Source: Burkholderia puraquae
GTDB taxonomy: Bacteria; Pseudomonadota; Gammaproteobacteria; Burkholderiales; Burkholderiaceae
Assembly (NCBI RefSeq): GCF_002099195.1
Contig: NZ_NBYX01000007.1
Span: 1-64,000, forward strand
Length of the DNA stretch: 64,000 nucleotides
Reading direction: 5' to 3'
This document shows, piece after piece, positions 17,595 through 28,798 of this stretch; the stretch's first letter is position 1, and every line of letters begins with the position of its first letter. The notes under the pieces were generated by a model that had not been told where the DNA came from, searched no databases, and worked only from the letters and a program-made list of their open reading frames with translations. A program made the translations under genes and the position numbers.

Positions 17595-20355
17595 CGGGCG
17601 GGTGCGCGGCAACGAGCACCGCGACGGGCAAGGCGGCCAGGCAGCGGTCGAGCGGCAGCATGTGTCCCGGCACGTCGATCGCGTCCCGCGCATTCAGCCC
17701 GTCCGTCCAAGGTCCGTTCACATCGCGCGGCAATACCACCGCCGTATCGCCCCATTGCGCGGGCGGCACGCGCGGCAACTCCGGCGCTTCGCCGAGCAGC
17801 CGGCACGCGAGCCGCGTCGCCACCACGACCACGGCGGCCTCATCGCTGCACCGTGCAAACGCCACCGCATGGCGCCCGAGCGGGCCGCGCACGCGCAGCG
17901 GCACGTACGCGCCGTGCGCGAACGTCGCCGGCCACCGCGCGCGCAGTGCCAGCATGCGCTCGACCAGTGCCCGCTTCACGCGTGCATCGGGCCACGCCGG
18001 CAGATACGACGCGACCGGCCCGTCGACCCGTTCGGCCGCGAGCGCCGCGAACGGCACGTCGCGGCGGTTGTCCGGATCGACGAGCGAGTGATCCCATGAC
18101 TCGGATCCTTGATACAGGTCGGGCACGCCCGGCGACGCCATCCGCAGCACGGCCTGCGTCAGGCTGTTGACGACGCCGGCCGGCGCGATCCGCGCGACGA
18201 ACGCGTGCAGCCGGTGCACGAAGTCGATGGCGCCGCGCGGCGCCAGGATCGCGTGGACGAACGCTTCGCAATCGCGTTCGTAGCGCGTGTCGGGCGCGAG
18301 CCAGTCGGTGTGCCGCTTCGCCTCGCGCAGCGCCTTCGTCTGCCATTGCGTGACGCGTTCGGCAAGTGCCGCAAGCCCGGCCGCATCGTCGGGCGCAAGT
18401 TCAGGCGGCCAGCAGCCGACGAGCGTCTGGTACAGCATTGCCTCGGCGGCCGGCCCCGGCGCCCACGCGAGGTCACGATGCGCGCCACCGCGATGCGGCC
18501 GGTTGAGCGCGGACCAGTCGAGCGACACCGCGCGCCACGCGTCGGGCATTTCGCTGAGCACGGCCAGTCGCGCACGTGCATCCTCGCCGCGCTTGTGGTC
18601 GTGCGTGGCGGTGGCGACGAGCCCGTGCGGCACGGTGCGGGCACGGCGCCGGTTGCGCGCATGGAACGCGCCGCGCGACAGGCTGAAGTCGCCTGCGTCG
18701 GCGCCGACCTCGTTGCGCGACAGCAGCCGGCCGTAGCGATAGTGGGCCGTATCCTCGACGCCCTTCGCGGCCAGTGGCGCTGTGAGCTGCGCGAACGCGA
18801 CGCGCGCCGCATGCAGCGCATCGGCGTCCGCGCGCGGCACGCGTGCGACCGGCAACCCGAGCCATGTGGCGACCCGATCGAGTGCGAACCGGTCGTCCGG
18901 ATCGACGGCCGCGCACGCGCGTTCGTACGCATGTGCGAGCACGCGGCGATCGGCGTCGGCGGGTTCTTCATCGCGCGCCGGATACAGCCGGTACACGGGC
19001 AGTTGCACCGCGAGTTCACCCAGGACGCGCCGAATTGCGATCAGGCTGACGTCGCGCGTCGCGGGCGCTGCGCGTGCGATGCCGTGCAACGCACGGGCGG
19101 CGCGCGCATGCTCGGCGGCGAGCTGGCGCATCAGCACGCGCCGCTTGCCGTCGAGCGCCTCCTGCGCGAAGGTGCGCGACGACCCCGACACGTGCGCCCA
19201 GTGCGCGGCCAGCGGCGCGGCGCCGGCCGGATCGTGGAGCAGCGCGCCGACGTCGTTCATGAAATCGTAGCCGGTCGTGCCGTCGACGGCCCAGCCGGCG
19301 CGCAATGTTTCGCCGGGCACGAGAATTTTCTCGACGACGACGTACGGCGGCGCGTCGCGCTGCGCGGCAAGTCGCTCGTGCAGTCGCCGGCAATACGCGC
19401 GGGGATCCGCGAGCCCGTCGACATGATCGACGCGCAGGCCGTCGATGTAGCCGGCCGCATGAAGTCGCAGCGGCAGCGCATGGACGGCATCGAACACCGC
19501 GTCGTCGTCGACGCGGACGGCCGCGAGTGTCGCGATGTCGAAGAAGCGCCGCCAGTTCAGCTCGTCGGCCGCCGTGCGCCACCAGGCGAGCCGGTAGTGC
19601 TGGCGTTCGAGCAGCCGGTGCAGGCACGCGCGCGAGCGCGCTCGGCGCGGATCGGCGCCGCGCAGCACCGCGTCGAGTGCATGCGGGCCGTGTGCGGCCG
19701 CGTGATCGCGCAGCGCCGCATGCGCGGCGGCCAGTCGTGCGCTGTCGCGCGGCGGTGCGGCGTCGAAGCGTTCGGCGAGCGCGTTCAGGTCCGCGCGATT
19801 CGCGATGCGCAGGATGTCGGCATAGGTGGCGGCGGCTACCGGCAGCCGTCGCCCGGGGCACGACACGAAGAAGCGTCCGGTGGCCGGCTCGGCGCCGAGC
19901 GAGATGTCGCCGGCCGCGAGCGCCTCGCCGTACGGCGTGCCGAGGCAGGGCAGCAGCACCTTGCCGTCGAGCGCCGCGTCGGGCGGATGCCAGTCGATGT
20001 CGAAGTGGCGCGCGTACGGGCTCGCGGGCCCCCATTCGAGCACGTCGTTCCACCAGCCGTTCGACGAGCCGCCGACGCCCATGTGGTTCGGCACGATGTC
20101 GACGATCACGCCCAGCCCGTGCGCGTGCAGCGCATCGGCCAGCCGGACGAAACCGGCTTCGCCGCCGAGCTCGGCGTTGAGCGTGCCGTAATCCACGGTG
20201 TCGTAACCGTGCCGCGAACCGGGCTCGGCCGTCGCGACCGGCGACAGGTACAGGTGGCTCACGCCGAGCCGCGCGAAGTAGCCGGCGTGCACGGCCGCGT
20301 CGTCGAAGGTGAAGCCCGCATGCAGCTGCAGCCGCAGCGTCGCGCGCGGCGTCAT
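17581..20355 (-). CDS. treY: Maltooligosyltrehalose synthase
   Basis: 924 residues, GH13. It turns the reducing-end alpha-1,4 bond of glucans into alpha-1,1, making maltooligosyltrehalose. Conserved segments: RLQLHAGFTFDDA at the N terminus, GVIVDIVPNHMGVGG (region I), DGLRVDHVDGLADP (nucleophile Asp), VVEKILVPGE (acid Glu), GTTGYDFMN and TVPDLYQGSE-like GVPDLYQGSESWDHSL. Last gene of the operon; its ATG overlaps the malQ stop by 4 bp. Works directly with TreZ to make trehalose from the glucan made by GlgE/GlgB. Confidence 0.96.
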   Translation of the reverse strand: MTPRATLRLQLHAGFTFDDAAVHAGYFARLGVSHLYLSPVATAEPGSRHGYDTVDYGTLNAELGGEAGFVRLADALHAHGLGVIVDIVPNHMGVGGSSNGWWNDVLEWGPASPYARHFDIDWHPPDAALDGKVLLPCLGTPYGEALAAGDISLGAEPATGRFFVSCPGRRLPVAAATYADILRIANRADLNALAERFDAAPPRDSARLAAAHAALRDHAAAHGPHALDAVLRGADPRRARSRACLHRLLERQHYRLAWWRTAADELNWRRFFDIATLAAVRVDDDAVFDAVHALPLRLHAAGYIDGLRVDHVDGLADPRAYCRRLHERLAAQRDAPPYVVVEKILVPGETLRAGWAVDGTTGYDFMNDVGALLHDPAGAAPLAAHWAHVSGSSRTFAQEALDGKRRVLMRQLAAEHARAARALHGIARAAPATRDVSLIAIRRVLGELAVQLPVYRLYPARDEEPADADRRVLAHAYERACAAVDPDDRFALDRVATWLGLPVARVPRADADALHAARVAFAQLTAPLAAKGVEDTAHYRYGRLLSRNEVGADAGDFSLSRGAFHARNRRRARTVPHGLVATATHDHKRGEDARARLAVLSEMPDAWRAVSLDWSALNRPHRGGAHRDLAWAPGPAAEAMLYQTLVGCWPPELAPDDAAGLAALAERVTQWQTKALREAKRHTDWLAPDTRYERDCEAFVHAILAPRGAIDFVHRLHAFVARIAPAGVVNSLTQAVLRMASPGVPDLYQGSESWDHSLVDPDNRRDVPFAALAAERVDGPVASYLPAWPDARVKRALVERMLALRARWPATFAHGAYVPLRVRGPLGRHAVAFARCSDEAAVVVVATRLACRLLGEAPELPRVPPAQWGDTAVVLPRDVNGPWTDGLNARDAIDVPGHMLPLDRCLAALPVAVLVAAHPPVMHR

Positions 20356-22571
20356 GGGCCGGATTCCCGAGAGCGGCGCGCATGCGCGACGGCCGCGATG
20401 CGGTCGCGCACATCAGCGTCGAACAGCGTGTCGATCGCGCGCGGCAGGCGCTGCCGCCAGTTCGGGTGGCCGCAAGGCGGGCCCGGCAGGTTCGGCTGCA
20501 TGTCCAGCGCGAGCAGGTCCTCGAGCGGCAGGATCGCGAGCGGCGACGGGCTGCACGCGACGTACGCGAGCATCGCGGCGACCGGCGGTGCGTCGGCCGG
20601 CGGGGCGGTGGCACCGGCCGGCGCGCAGCCTGCGCACTGCAACGCGTGCCACAGCGCCGCACGTTCGGTGGCGCGCGCTGCATGCGCGGCGGCGAGGTCG
20701 GGATCGACGGCAGGTGACGGTGTGACAGGAGCGGCTTCCGGATGCGGTGCAGTGTCGGGCGCGGCGGCCGCGCGGGGCGCCGTTCCGTGCGGATCGTGCG
20801 CGCTCGCCTCGTCCGGCGCGGGCGGCGCCACGTTGCGCGTATCCGTGTCGTCGGACTGCTTCGCGGCCTCGGCCGCGATCCTCCGCCATGCCAGATCGAC
20901 CCCGCGCCACCAGCCGGCCACGGTTGGCAGATCGTGCGTCGACGTCATCGCGATCGCGTCGCGGTCCCATGCCGACGGCGGCCGAAAGGTGCCATCGGCG
21001 TCGCGCTCGAACCACAGTACGCGCATCCCGGCGATGCCCTGCGCGCCGAGCCGTTCGCGGAAACCGGCCGGCACCGTGCCGAGATCCTCGCCGATCGCGA
21101 GCGCGCGATGGCGGGCGGCCTCGAGTGCGACGAGCCGCACGAGATCGTCGACCGGATAGCGCAGGTACGCGCCGTCGCGCGGCGAGCCGCCGTCCGGCAC
21201 GACCCACATCCGCGCGAAGCCGAGCACGTGATCGATGCGGATGCCGCCCGCATGCGCGAACGCCGCGCGCAACAGCTCGACGAACGGCACGAAGCCCTCC
21301 GCGCGCAGCGCGGCGGGTGTCCAGGTCGTCACGCCCCACGTCTGGCCGGCCGCATTGAACAGGTCGGGCGGCGCGCCGAGCGACACGCCGCGCAGCAGCG
21401 TCGCGCCGTGCGCCCACGCGTCGCTGCCCGCACGATCGGAGCCGACCGCGAGGTCGGCGATCAGCCCGGTCGCCATGCCCGCGCCGCGCGCCGCGTGCTG
21501 CGCGTCGCAGAGCGCGCGCGACGCGCGCCATTGCAGGAATGTGTGGAATGCGACCGTGTCGGCATGAGCGTGCGCGAACGCGTCGACCTCAGGCGATCCC
21601 GGCTCGCGCCACGGCGCCGGCCAATGCCGCCAGTCCGCGCCGACTCCGCGCTCGATGCAGAACGCCTGCAGCGCGTCGAAGCGCGCATGCGCGTCGAGCG
21701 CCGCGCCGCCCGCCGCGCGAAACCGCTGGAACGCGTCGCGCGACGGGGCGTCAGTGGCTCGCCACGCGTCGAAGCACGCACGCAGGCGGCGCAGCTTCAG
21801 CGGCAGCACGTGCGGCCAGTCGATCAGCGGCGCGTCGGCCGCGGTATCAGGCGCGCGATGCACGGCAGCGGCGCCCGGCACCGTGTCGCAGTCGAGATAC
21901 GCGACGTTGTGCCAGCGCCGCGACGACGGCGAATACGGACTGTCGTGCGCGGGCAGCGCCGGATAGCCGGCGTGCGTCGGGCTGATCGCCACCGCCTGCG
22001 CGCCATGCCGTGCCGCGTGCGCGGCCAGCCGCGCCAGCGCGGTGTAGTCGCCCGCGCCGTCGTCGCCGGTGCGGCGCAGGCTGTAGAGCTGCGCCGCGAT
22101 GCCCCAGCGGCCGCCGGCGCCCGCCGCGCGCGAGTCGAACGGTTGCGGGCGCGGCGGCGCGATCGTGAGCCCGATGCGCCGGTCGCCGACGTCTAGCGCG
22201 TGATAGCCGGGCATCGCGAGCGGCGGCAGCGTGCCGTGTTCGCCCGCGTCGCCCACGCGCCCGTCGACATACCCGCCCGCTTCGAGCGTGATCCGGAAGC
22301 GCGCACCCGGTGGCGCGATCGCGGCCGGCAGTGTCAGCGGCAGGCCCGCGTCGCCGGTGACGACGTGCTGCGGCGGTGCCGCGTTTGCGTCGGCGAGCGC
22401 CGCGGCGCTGGCCACGCGCTGGGTCGCCGTGCCGCACGGCCAACCGAGCGCGTCGACGAGCGCCGCGAGCGCGCCGTCGTCCACCCGCCGCGCGCCGCCG
22501 CCCGCATCGGTCCAGTCGGTTTCCAGGCCGGCCGCGCGCGCGAGTTCGGCGATCGACACGTCGGTCGTCAT
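20352..22571 (-). CDS. malQ: 4-alpha-glucanotransferase (amylomaltase)
   Basis: 739 residues, GH77. Transfers alpha-1,4-glucan segments between maltodextrins. Segments DSPYSPSSRRWHNVAYLD, GIRIDHVLGFARMWVVPDG (nucleophile), AIGEDLGTVPAGFRERL (acid/base) and TSTHDLPTVAGWW are those of the family. About 120 residues between the STHD segment and the C-terminal ACSPSPLAIL are low complexity (Ala/Pro/Asp-rich). Overlaps treZ and treY by 4 bp at either end. In this operon it probably recycles the short glucans left by TreY/TreZ and GlgX. Confidence 0.95.
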   Translation of the reverse strand: MTTDVSIAELARAAGLETDWTDAGGGARRVDDGALAALVDALGWPCGTATQRVASAAALADANAAPPQHVVTGDAGLPLTLPAAIAPPGARFRITLEAGGYVDGRVGDAGEHGTLPPLAMPGYHALDVGDRRIGLTIAPPRPQPFDSRAAGAGGRWGIAAQLYSLRRTGDDGAGDYTALARLAAHAARHGAQAVAISPTHAGYPALPAHDSPYSPSSRRWHNVAYLDCDTVPGAAAVHRAPDTAADAPLIDWPHVLPLKLRRLRACFDAWRATDAPSRDAFQRFRAAGGAALDAHARFDALQAFCIERGVGADWRHWPAPWREPGSPEVDAFAHAHADTVAFHTFLQWRASRALCDAQHAARGAGMATGLIADLAVGSDRAGSDAWAHGATLLRGVSLGAPPDLFNAAGQTWGVTTWTPAALRAEGFVPFVELLRAAFAHAGGIRIDHVLGFARMWVVPDGGSPRDGAYLRYPVDDLVRLVALEAARHRALAIGEDLGTVPAGFRERLGAQGIAGMRVLWFERDADGTFRPPSAWDRDAIAMTSTHDLPTVAGWWRGVDLAWRRIAAEAAKQSDDTDTRNVAPPAPDEASAHDPHGTAPRAAAAPDTAPHPEAAPVTPSPAVDPDLAAAHAARATERAALWHALQCAGCAPAGATAPPADAPPVAAMLAYVACSPSPLAILPLEDLLALDMQPNLPGPPCGHPNWRQRLPRAIDTLFDADVRDRIAAVAHARRSRESGP

Positions 22572-24439
22572 GATGGACGCTGTCCGTTCGCGCGGTGCCG
22601 CCGCGCATCGTGGTTGACCGCACCGTCGCGCCACACGATGCACGCGCGCGGCGGCAGCCGCAGGCCCGGCAGCCGGTCGCGTGCGCGCGGCGGCGTCTCG
22701 AACACGATCTTGCCGACCGGCAGCGCGGGTAGCACCGCGTCGTGCGAGCCGAGGTTCAACGCGATCGTCAGCGTGCAGCCGTCGCCGAGGCGCCAGCGCG
22801 CGAGGAGCGCCGGCGGGTCGCCGTCGCCCGCGAGCAGGTCGACGCCGAGCGCGCGCGCGCCGGGCAGGTTCGGCGTCACGAGCGCCGCGCGCACGGCCAA
22901 TGCGCTGCGGTAGAAATGCCGCCATGCGTCGGTGTCGGGCGTGGTTTCGTCGCTACTGCCGTGCAGCGTCGAGCGCACGAACGTTGCGATGTCGTTCGGA
23001 TCGGGAATCGCGTCGCGATGCCCGGCGTCGGCGAAGGCCGGAAATGCAGCGAATTCGCGGCGCCGGCCCTCGCGCACCGCGTCGGCGAGCGCGCCGCGAT
23101 AGTCGGTGAAGAACTGGAACGGCTGCGTGCTGCCGTCTTCCTCGCCCATGAACAGTAGCGGGATCGACGGCGCGAGCAGCAGCAGCGCGGTCGTCGCGCG
23201 CACCGCGTCGTCGTTCGCGAGCGCGCGCAGCCGTTCGCCGAACGCGCGGTTGCCGATCTGGTCGTGGTTCTGCAGGAACGCGACGAATGCGGTCGGCGGC
23301 AGGTGCGCGCTCGGTTCGCCGCGTGCGGCGCCGTCGTGCAGCGGCGACGGTTCGCCCTGGTACGCGAAACCTTCGCCGAGGGTGCGCGCGAGATGGCGCA
23401 GCGGCGCGTCGGCGTACGCGCGGTAGTAGCCGTCGCGCTCGCCGGTCAGCAGCACGTGCGCACTGTTGTGGAAGTCGTCGTTCCATTGCGCGTCGAAGCC
23501 GCCGGGCCCGAGCAGGCTCGCTGCGTTGCGCTCGTTCTCGAGCACGAGATGCACGTGACGCGCGTCGCCCGCATACGCGCGCACGCGGCGCGCGAGTGCG
23601 CGCAGCCACGCATCGTCGTCGATCGCGTGCGCGGCGTCGATGCGCAACCCGTCGAAACGGAATTCGTCGAGCCAGTACAGCGCATTCTCGATGAAGAACG
23701 CGCTCGTCTGTTCGTGCGAGAAGTCGATCGCCGGCCCCCATGCGGTCTGCCGGTCCGTGCGGAAGAACCCGGGCGCGTAGCGCGGCAGCAGGTTGCCTTC
23801 CGGGCCGAAGTGGTTGTAGACGACATCGAGCAGCACCTGCAGCCCGAGCCCGTGCGCGGAATCGATCAGCGCCTTCAGCTCCTCGGGCCGCCCGTACGAC
23901 GCATCGGGCGCGAACGGCAGCACGCCGTCATAGCCCCAGTTGCGCATGCCGGGGAACGCGTTGACGGGCATTAGCTCGAGCGCGGTCACACCGAGCGCGG
24001 CGATCGACGGCAGGCGCCGCTCGACGCTCGCATGGCCGCCGCATGCACCGAGGTGCAATTCATACAGCACCGTCTCGTGCCACGGGCGGCCGCGCCACGC
24101 GTCGTGGCGCCAGCGATAGGCGGCCGGATCGACGACCTGGCTCGGGCCGAGCACGCCGCCAGGCTGGAAGCGCGACGCGGGGTCGGGCACCGCGAGACCG
24201 CCATCGAGCCGGTAGCGATACAGCGTACCGGGGCCATACGGCGCGACGACCTCGAACCAGCCGTCGCCGATCGCGGTCATCGCGATGGGGGGCGTGCGTT
24301 CGCCCTCGATTTCGACGGCGGCGGTGCGGCTCGCGGGCGCCCACACCCGGAAGCGCGTGCGGTCGACATCGACGCAGGTCGCGCCGAACGTCGCTTCGAA
24401 CGGGTGCGAGCCGGATGGACGGGCGGAGCGTGATCTCAT
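22568..24439 (-). CDS. treZ: Maltooligosyltrehalose trehalohydrolase
   Basis: 623 residues, GH13 with an N-terminal CBM48-like beta domain (FRVWAPASRTAAVEIEG). It releases free trehalose from the TreY product. Catalytic parts: ALGVTALELMPVNAFPG, VLLDVVYNHFGPEGNLL, FDGLRIDAAHAI (nucleophile Asp), HLVLENERNAASL (acid Glu) and AFLQNHDQIGNRAFGER. 4-bp overlaps with glgX upstream and malQ downstream. Confidence 0.96.
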   Translation of the reverse strand: MRSRSARPSGSHPFEATFGATCVDVDRTRFRVWAPASRTAAVEIEGERTPPIAMTAIGDGWFEVVAPYGPGTLYRYRLDGGLAVPDPASRFQPGGVLGPSQVVDPAAYRWRHDAWRGRPWHETVLYELHLGACGGHASVERRLPSIAALGVTALELMPVNAFPGMRNWGYDGVLPFAPDASYGRPEELKALIDSAHGLGLQVLLDVVYNHFGPEGNLLPRYAPGFFRTDRQTAWGPAIDFSHEQTSAFFIENALYWLDEFRFDGLRIDAAHAIDDDAWLRALARRVRAYAGDARHVHLVLENERNAASLLGPGGFDAQWNDDFHNSAHVLLTGERDGYYRAYADAPLRHLARTLGEGFAYQGEPSPLHDGAARGEPSAHLPPTAFVAFLQNHDQIGNRAFGERLRALANDDAVRATTALLLLAPSIPLLFMGEEDGSTQPFQFFTDYRGALADAVREGRRREFAAFPAFADAGHRDAIPDPNDIATFVRSTLHGSSDETTPDTDAWRHFYRSALAVRAALVTPNLPGARALGVDLLAGDGDPPALLARWRLGDGCTLTIALNLGSHDAVLPALPVGKIVFETPPRARDRLPGLRLPPRACIVWRDGAVNHDARRHRANGQRPS

Positions 24440-26562
24440 GGCGAGTCTCCCGAAGACAGGTCGGGCGGCACGGCGGCCACCGCGATCACGGCCGCGTGGG
24501 CGGCCACGTCGAGCCCGTCGGCCGGCCACGAGCGCGGTCCCGCATCCGGTGTGGCCGTGTCGACCAGCACGCGATAGTCGAGCACCGGCGCGGGCGGCGT
24601 GAACACGATCGTCTCGGACGACGCGTTCAGCATCACGAGCAGCGCCTCGGTGCGTCCGGTGCGGCCCGTGCCGACGCGCCGCATCGTCAGCGCGCGGCGC
24701 TCGCGGTCCTGCCATGCGGGCACGGTCATCGCGTCGCCGCGCTCGTCGAACCAGCCGATCTCGGCCATGCCCGGCGCAGCATGGCGGTCGCCGGACGGGT
24801 AAGCCGGCGCGGACATCACCGGATACATGCGCCGCAGCGCGGCGAGCCGCGATACGAAGCGCATCAGCGTCACCGCTTCGTCGCCGCGCGCCAGATCCCA
24901 GTCGAGCCACGACAGCTCGTTGTCCTGGCAGTACGCGTTGTTGTTGCCGTGCTGCGTGCGGCCGAACTCGTCGCCGGCGACCAGCATCGGCGTGCCGAGT
25001 GCGGTAAACAGCGTCGCGAGCATCGAGCGCGCGACGCGCGCGCGCACAGAGCGGATCGCCGCATCGTCGCTCGGCCCTTCGACCCCCCAGTTCGCGGTGC
25101 AGTTGTCGTCGCGGCCGTCGCGGTTGTCCTCGCCGTTCGCGTCGTTGTGCTTCCTCGCATACGACACGAGATCGGCGAGCGTGAAGCCGTCGTGCGCGGT
25201 GATGAAATTGACCGATGCCCAGGTATGGCGCCGCTGGTGGTTGAACAGGTCGGCCGACCCCGCGAGGCGTGCGGCGAGCTCCGGCCGCTGGCCCGCGTCG
25301 CCCCGCCAGAAACGCCGCACGGTGTCGCGGAAACGGTCGTTCCACTCGGCGAAACCGGGCGGGTGGCGGCCGAGCTGATAGCCGCCGGGGCCGAGATCCC
25401 ACGGCTCGGTGATCAGCTTGCGCTGCGCGAGCACCGGGTCCTGCCGCAGGGCGTCGAAGAACCCCGCGCCGGGATCGAAGCCGTGCGCCTCGCGGCCGAG
25501 CGTCACGCCGAGATCGAAGCGGAAGCCGTCGACGTTGAACGCGGTGGCCCAGTAGCGCAGCGAATCCATCACCATCTGCACGACGCGCGGATGCGACAGG
25601 TTCAGCGTGTTGCCGCACCCTGTCTCGTCGACATGAAAGCGGTGGTCGTCCGGCATGAGCCGGTAGTAGCTCGCGTTGTCGAGGCCGCGCCACGACAGCG
25701 TCGGGCCGAGCTCGTTGCCCTCGCACGTATGGTTGTAGACGACGTCGAGCACGACCTCGATGCCGGCCGCATGCAGCTGGCGGATCGCGATGCGCATTTC
25801 GTCGAGCCGCCGCGTCGCGAGATACGCGGGCTCCGGCGCGAAGAACGCGGCCGTGTCGTAGCCCCAGTAGTTGCGCAGGCCGCGCTGCACCAGCGCGCGC
25901 TGCTGCAGGAATGCATGGATGGGCAGCAGTTCGACCGTCGTCACGCCGATCGACAGCATGTGATCGATGAACGCCGGATGCGCGAACGCCGCGAACGTGC
26001 CGCGCTCGGGCGGGCGCAACCCGGCGCGCCGCATCGACGCGCCGCGCACGTGCGTCTCGTAGATCACCGTGTTGCGCCACGACACGCGCGGGCGCCGGTC
26101 GGTGCTCCAGTCGAACGCCTCGTCGACCACCACGCACTTCGGCATCGCGGGGGCCGAGTCGCGCCGGTCCATCGACAGGTCTGCGCGGTTCGAATGCAGG
26201 CGATAGCCGAACAGCGCGTCCGACCAGCGGAACTGGCCGACCAGCTTGCGCGCGTACGGGTCGAGCAGCAGCTTGGTCGGGTTGAAGCGATGGCCGTGCT
26301 GCGGCTGGTAAGGGCCGTCCGCGCGAAACCCGTACACGGTGCCCGGATGCGCGTTGGGCAGGTAGCCGTGCCACACCTCGTCGGTGCATTCGGGCAGGTC
26401 GAGGCGCGCGAGTTCCTTGCGGCCGGTCGGATCGAACACGCACAGCTGGATGCGCTGCGCGTGCGCGGAAAACACCGCGAAGTTGGTCCCGAGGCCGTCC
26501 CAGGTCGCGCCGAGCGGATAGCTGCGGCCGGATTCGAGACGGGCGGGCAGGGCGGTCGGCAT
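24436..26562 (-). CDS. glgX: Glycogen debranching enzyme (isoamylase type)
   Basis: 708 residues, GH13. Hydrolyses alpha-1,6 branch points. CBM48 at the N terminus (YPLGATWDGLGTNFAVFSAHA), then RGLRNYWGYDTAAFFAPE, VVLDVVYNHTCEGNELGP, VDGFRFDLGVTLGRE (nucleophile), LITEPWDLGPGGYQLG (acid) and NFITAHDGFTLADLVSY. ATG at 26562, the only gene of the operon separated from its upstream neighbour by a gap (32 bp after glgB), with a GGAGATC ribosome site. Overlaps treZ by 4 bp. Confidence 0.96.
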   Translation of the reverse strand: MPTALPARLESGRSYPLGATWDGLGTNFAVFSAHAQRIQLCVFDPTGRKELARLDLPECTDEVWHGYLPNAHPGTVYGFRADGPYQPQHGHRFNPTKLLLDPYARKLVGQFRWSDALFGYRLHSNRADLSMDRRDSAPAMPKCVVVDEAFDWSTDRRPRVSWRNTVIYETHVRGASMRRAGLRPPERGTFAAFAHPAFIDHMLSIGVTTVELLPIHAFLQQRALVQRGLRNYWGYDTAAFFAPEPAYLATRRLDEMRIAIRQLHAAGIEVVLDVVYNHTCEGNELGPTLSWRGLDNASYYRLMPDDHRFHVDETGCGNTLNLSHPRVVQMVMDSLRYWATAFNVDGFRFDLGVTLGREAHGFDPGAGFFDALRQDPVLAQRKLITEPWDLGPGGYQLGRHPPGFAEWNDRFRDTVRRFWRGDAGQRPELAARLAGSADLFNHQRRHTWASVNFITAHDGFTLADLVSYARKHNDANGEDNRDGRDDNCTANWGVEGPSDDAAIRSVRARVARSMLATLFTALGTPMLVAGDEFGRTQHGNNNAYCQDNELSWLDWDLARGDEAVTLMRFVSRLAALRRMYPVMSAPAYPSGDRHAAPGMAEIGWFDERGDAMTVPAWQDRERRALTMRRVGTGRTGRTEALLVMLNASSETIVFTPPAPVLDYRVLVDTATPDAGPRSWPADGLDVAAHAAVIAVAAVPPDLSSGDSP

Positions 26563-26594
26563 GGGGCGGATCTCCGAGTCCAGGGCGTGGGAAA

Positions 26595-28798
26595 TCAGGC
26601 GGGGCGCAGCCACAGCGTCGCGAGCGGCGGCAGGCGCAGCAGCGCCGACCAGGCCTCGCCGTGCGCGGGCACGGCCTCGGCCCACACGGCGCCGTCGTTG
26701 CCGGCGTTGGTGCCGCCGTACGGCGCAGCATCGGTGTTCATCAGCTCGCGCCACTGCCCGGGTGCGGGCAGGCCGACGCGGTAGCGTGTGCGCGGCACCG
26801 GCGTGAAGTTGCAGACAGCGACCACAAGATGCCCGGCCTCGTCGCGGCGCGCGAACGCGAACACACTGTTGTCGCGGTCGTCGCCGATCAGCCACGCGAA
26901 GCCCGCCGCGTGGCAGTCGAGCGCATGCAGCGCCGGTTCGGCCGCATAGGTGCGGTTCAGGTCGCGCACGAGCCGCTGCACGCCGCGATGCGCGGGCGCA
27001 TCGAGCAGGTCCCAGTGCGGCGTCGCGTCGTGCGCGAACTCGGCCCATTGCGCGAATTCGCTGCCCATGAACAGCAGCTTCTTGCCGGGGTGCGCCCACA
27101 TGAAGCCGAAGTACGCGCGCAGCGTCGCGAGCCGCTGCCACGCGTCGCCCGGCATCTTCGTGACGAGCGAACCCTTGCCGTGTACGACCTCGTCGTGCGA
27201 CAGCGGCAGCACGAAGCGCTCGGAGAACGCATACACGAGCCCGAACGTCATCCGGTCGTGGTGATAGCGGCGGTGCACGGGGTCTTCGCGCAGATACGCG
27301 AGCGTGTCGTGCATCCACCCCATGTTCCACTTGAAGTCGAAGCCGAGCCCGCCGTCGCCGGTCGGCGCGGTGACGCCCGGCCATGCGGTCGATTCCTCCG
27401 CGACGGTGACGACGCCGGGCGGCGCGGCCGCACCGTGCAGCGTGTCGTTCATCATGCGCAGGAATGCGACCGATTCGAGGTTCTCGCGGCCGCCGTGCAC
27501 GTTCGGCACCCATTCGCCTTCGTTGCGCGAATAGTCGCGGTACAGCATCGACGCGACTGCGTCGACGCGGATGCCGTCGACGTGATACCGGCGCGCCCAC
27601 GCGAGCGCCGACGCGGCGAGGAACGCGCCGACCTCCGTGCGCCCGACGTTGAACACGCAGGTGTGCCAGTCCGGATGCAGCCCTTCGCGCGGGTCGGCAT
27701 GCTCGTACAGTGCCGTGCCGTCGAACTGTGCGAGGCCATGCGGATCGTCGGGGAAATGCGCGGGCACCCAGTCGACGAGCACGCCGATGCCCGCCGCATG
27801 CGCGCGGTCGACGAAACGCGCGAAGCCGTCGACCGGCCCGAAGCGCGCGGACGGCGCGAACTGGGCGAGCGGCTGGTAGCCCCACGAGCCGCCGAACGGG
27901 TACTCGGCGATCGGCATGAACTCGACGTGCGTGAAGCCCATCCCCTGCACGTACGGAATCAGCCGGTCGGCGAGTTCGTCCCAGGTCGCGCTGCGGTTCA
28001 TCTCCTCGGGCACGCGTTGCCACGATTCCGGATGCACCTCGTAGATCGACCACGGCACGCGGTAGCGGTCGACGCGCGGCCGCGCGTGCATCCAGCCGTC
28101 GTCGTGCCACGCGAACGCGTCGAGCGCCCCGACGTCGGCGACGACCGACGCCGTGCGCGGCGGCGCTTCGGTCGCGCGGGCACAGGGATCGGCCTTGTGC
28201 GGCAGCACGCGCCCGTCGGCCGCGCGCAGCTCGTACTTGTAGCGTTCGCCCGCGCCGATGCCCGGCACGAACAGCTCCCACACGCCCGATGGCTGCCGCA
28301 GCCGCATCGGATGGCGGCGGCCGTCCCATCCGTTGAAATCGCCGACCACCGACACGCGCTGCGCGTTCGGCGCCCAGACTGCGAAGCGCACGCCGTCGGT
28401 GTCGTCGATGCGCGCGGGTGTCGCGCCGAGGCAGTCGAGCACCGCGGCCGGGTCGCCGGCCGAGAAGCGCGCGAGCGCAGCGTCGTCGAGCAGCGTGCCG
28501 AACGCATACGCGTCGTCGATCACCTGCCGCGCGTCCGGCCAGTCGATCGCGAGCTGGTAGTGGAGCGCGCCGCCGTTGCGCGCGATCGTGCCCGCGAAGC
28601 AGCCGGCGCGATCGACGCACGCGAGCGTGCCGAGTTCGGCGCCTTCCGGCGACAGCGCGTGCACGCTTTTCGCGCCGGGCAGCAGCGCGCGCACGACGAT
28701 CCGGCCGGCCTCGCCGTGCGGGCCGAGGCACGCGAACGGATCGGGATGACGGCCGGCGAGCAGCGCGTCGATATCGGATTGTTCGAACAGCGTCTCGG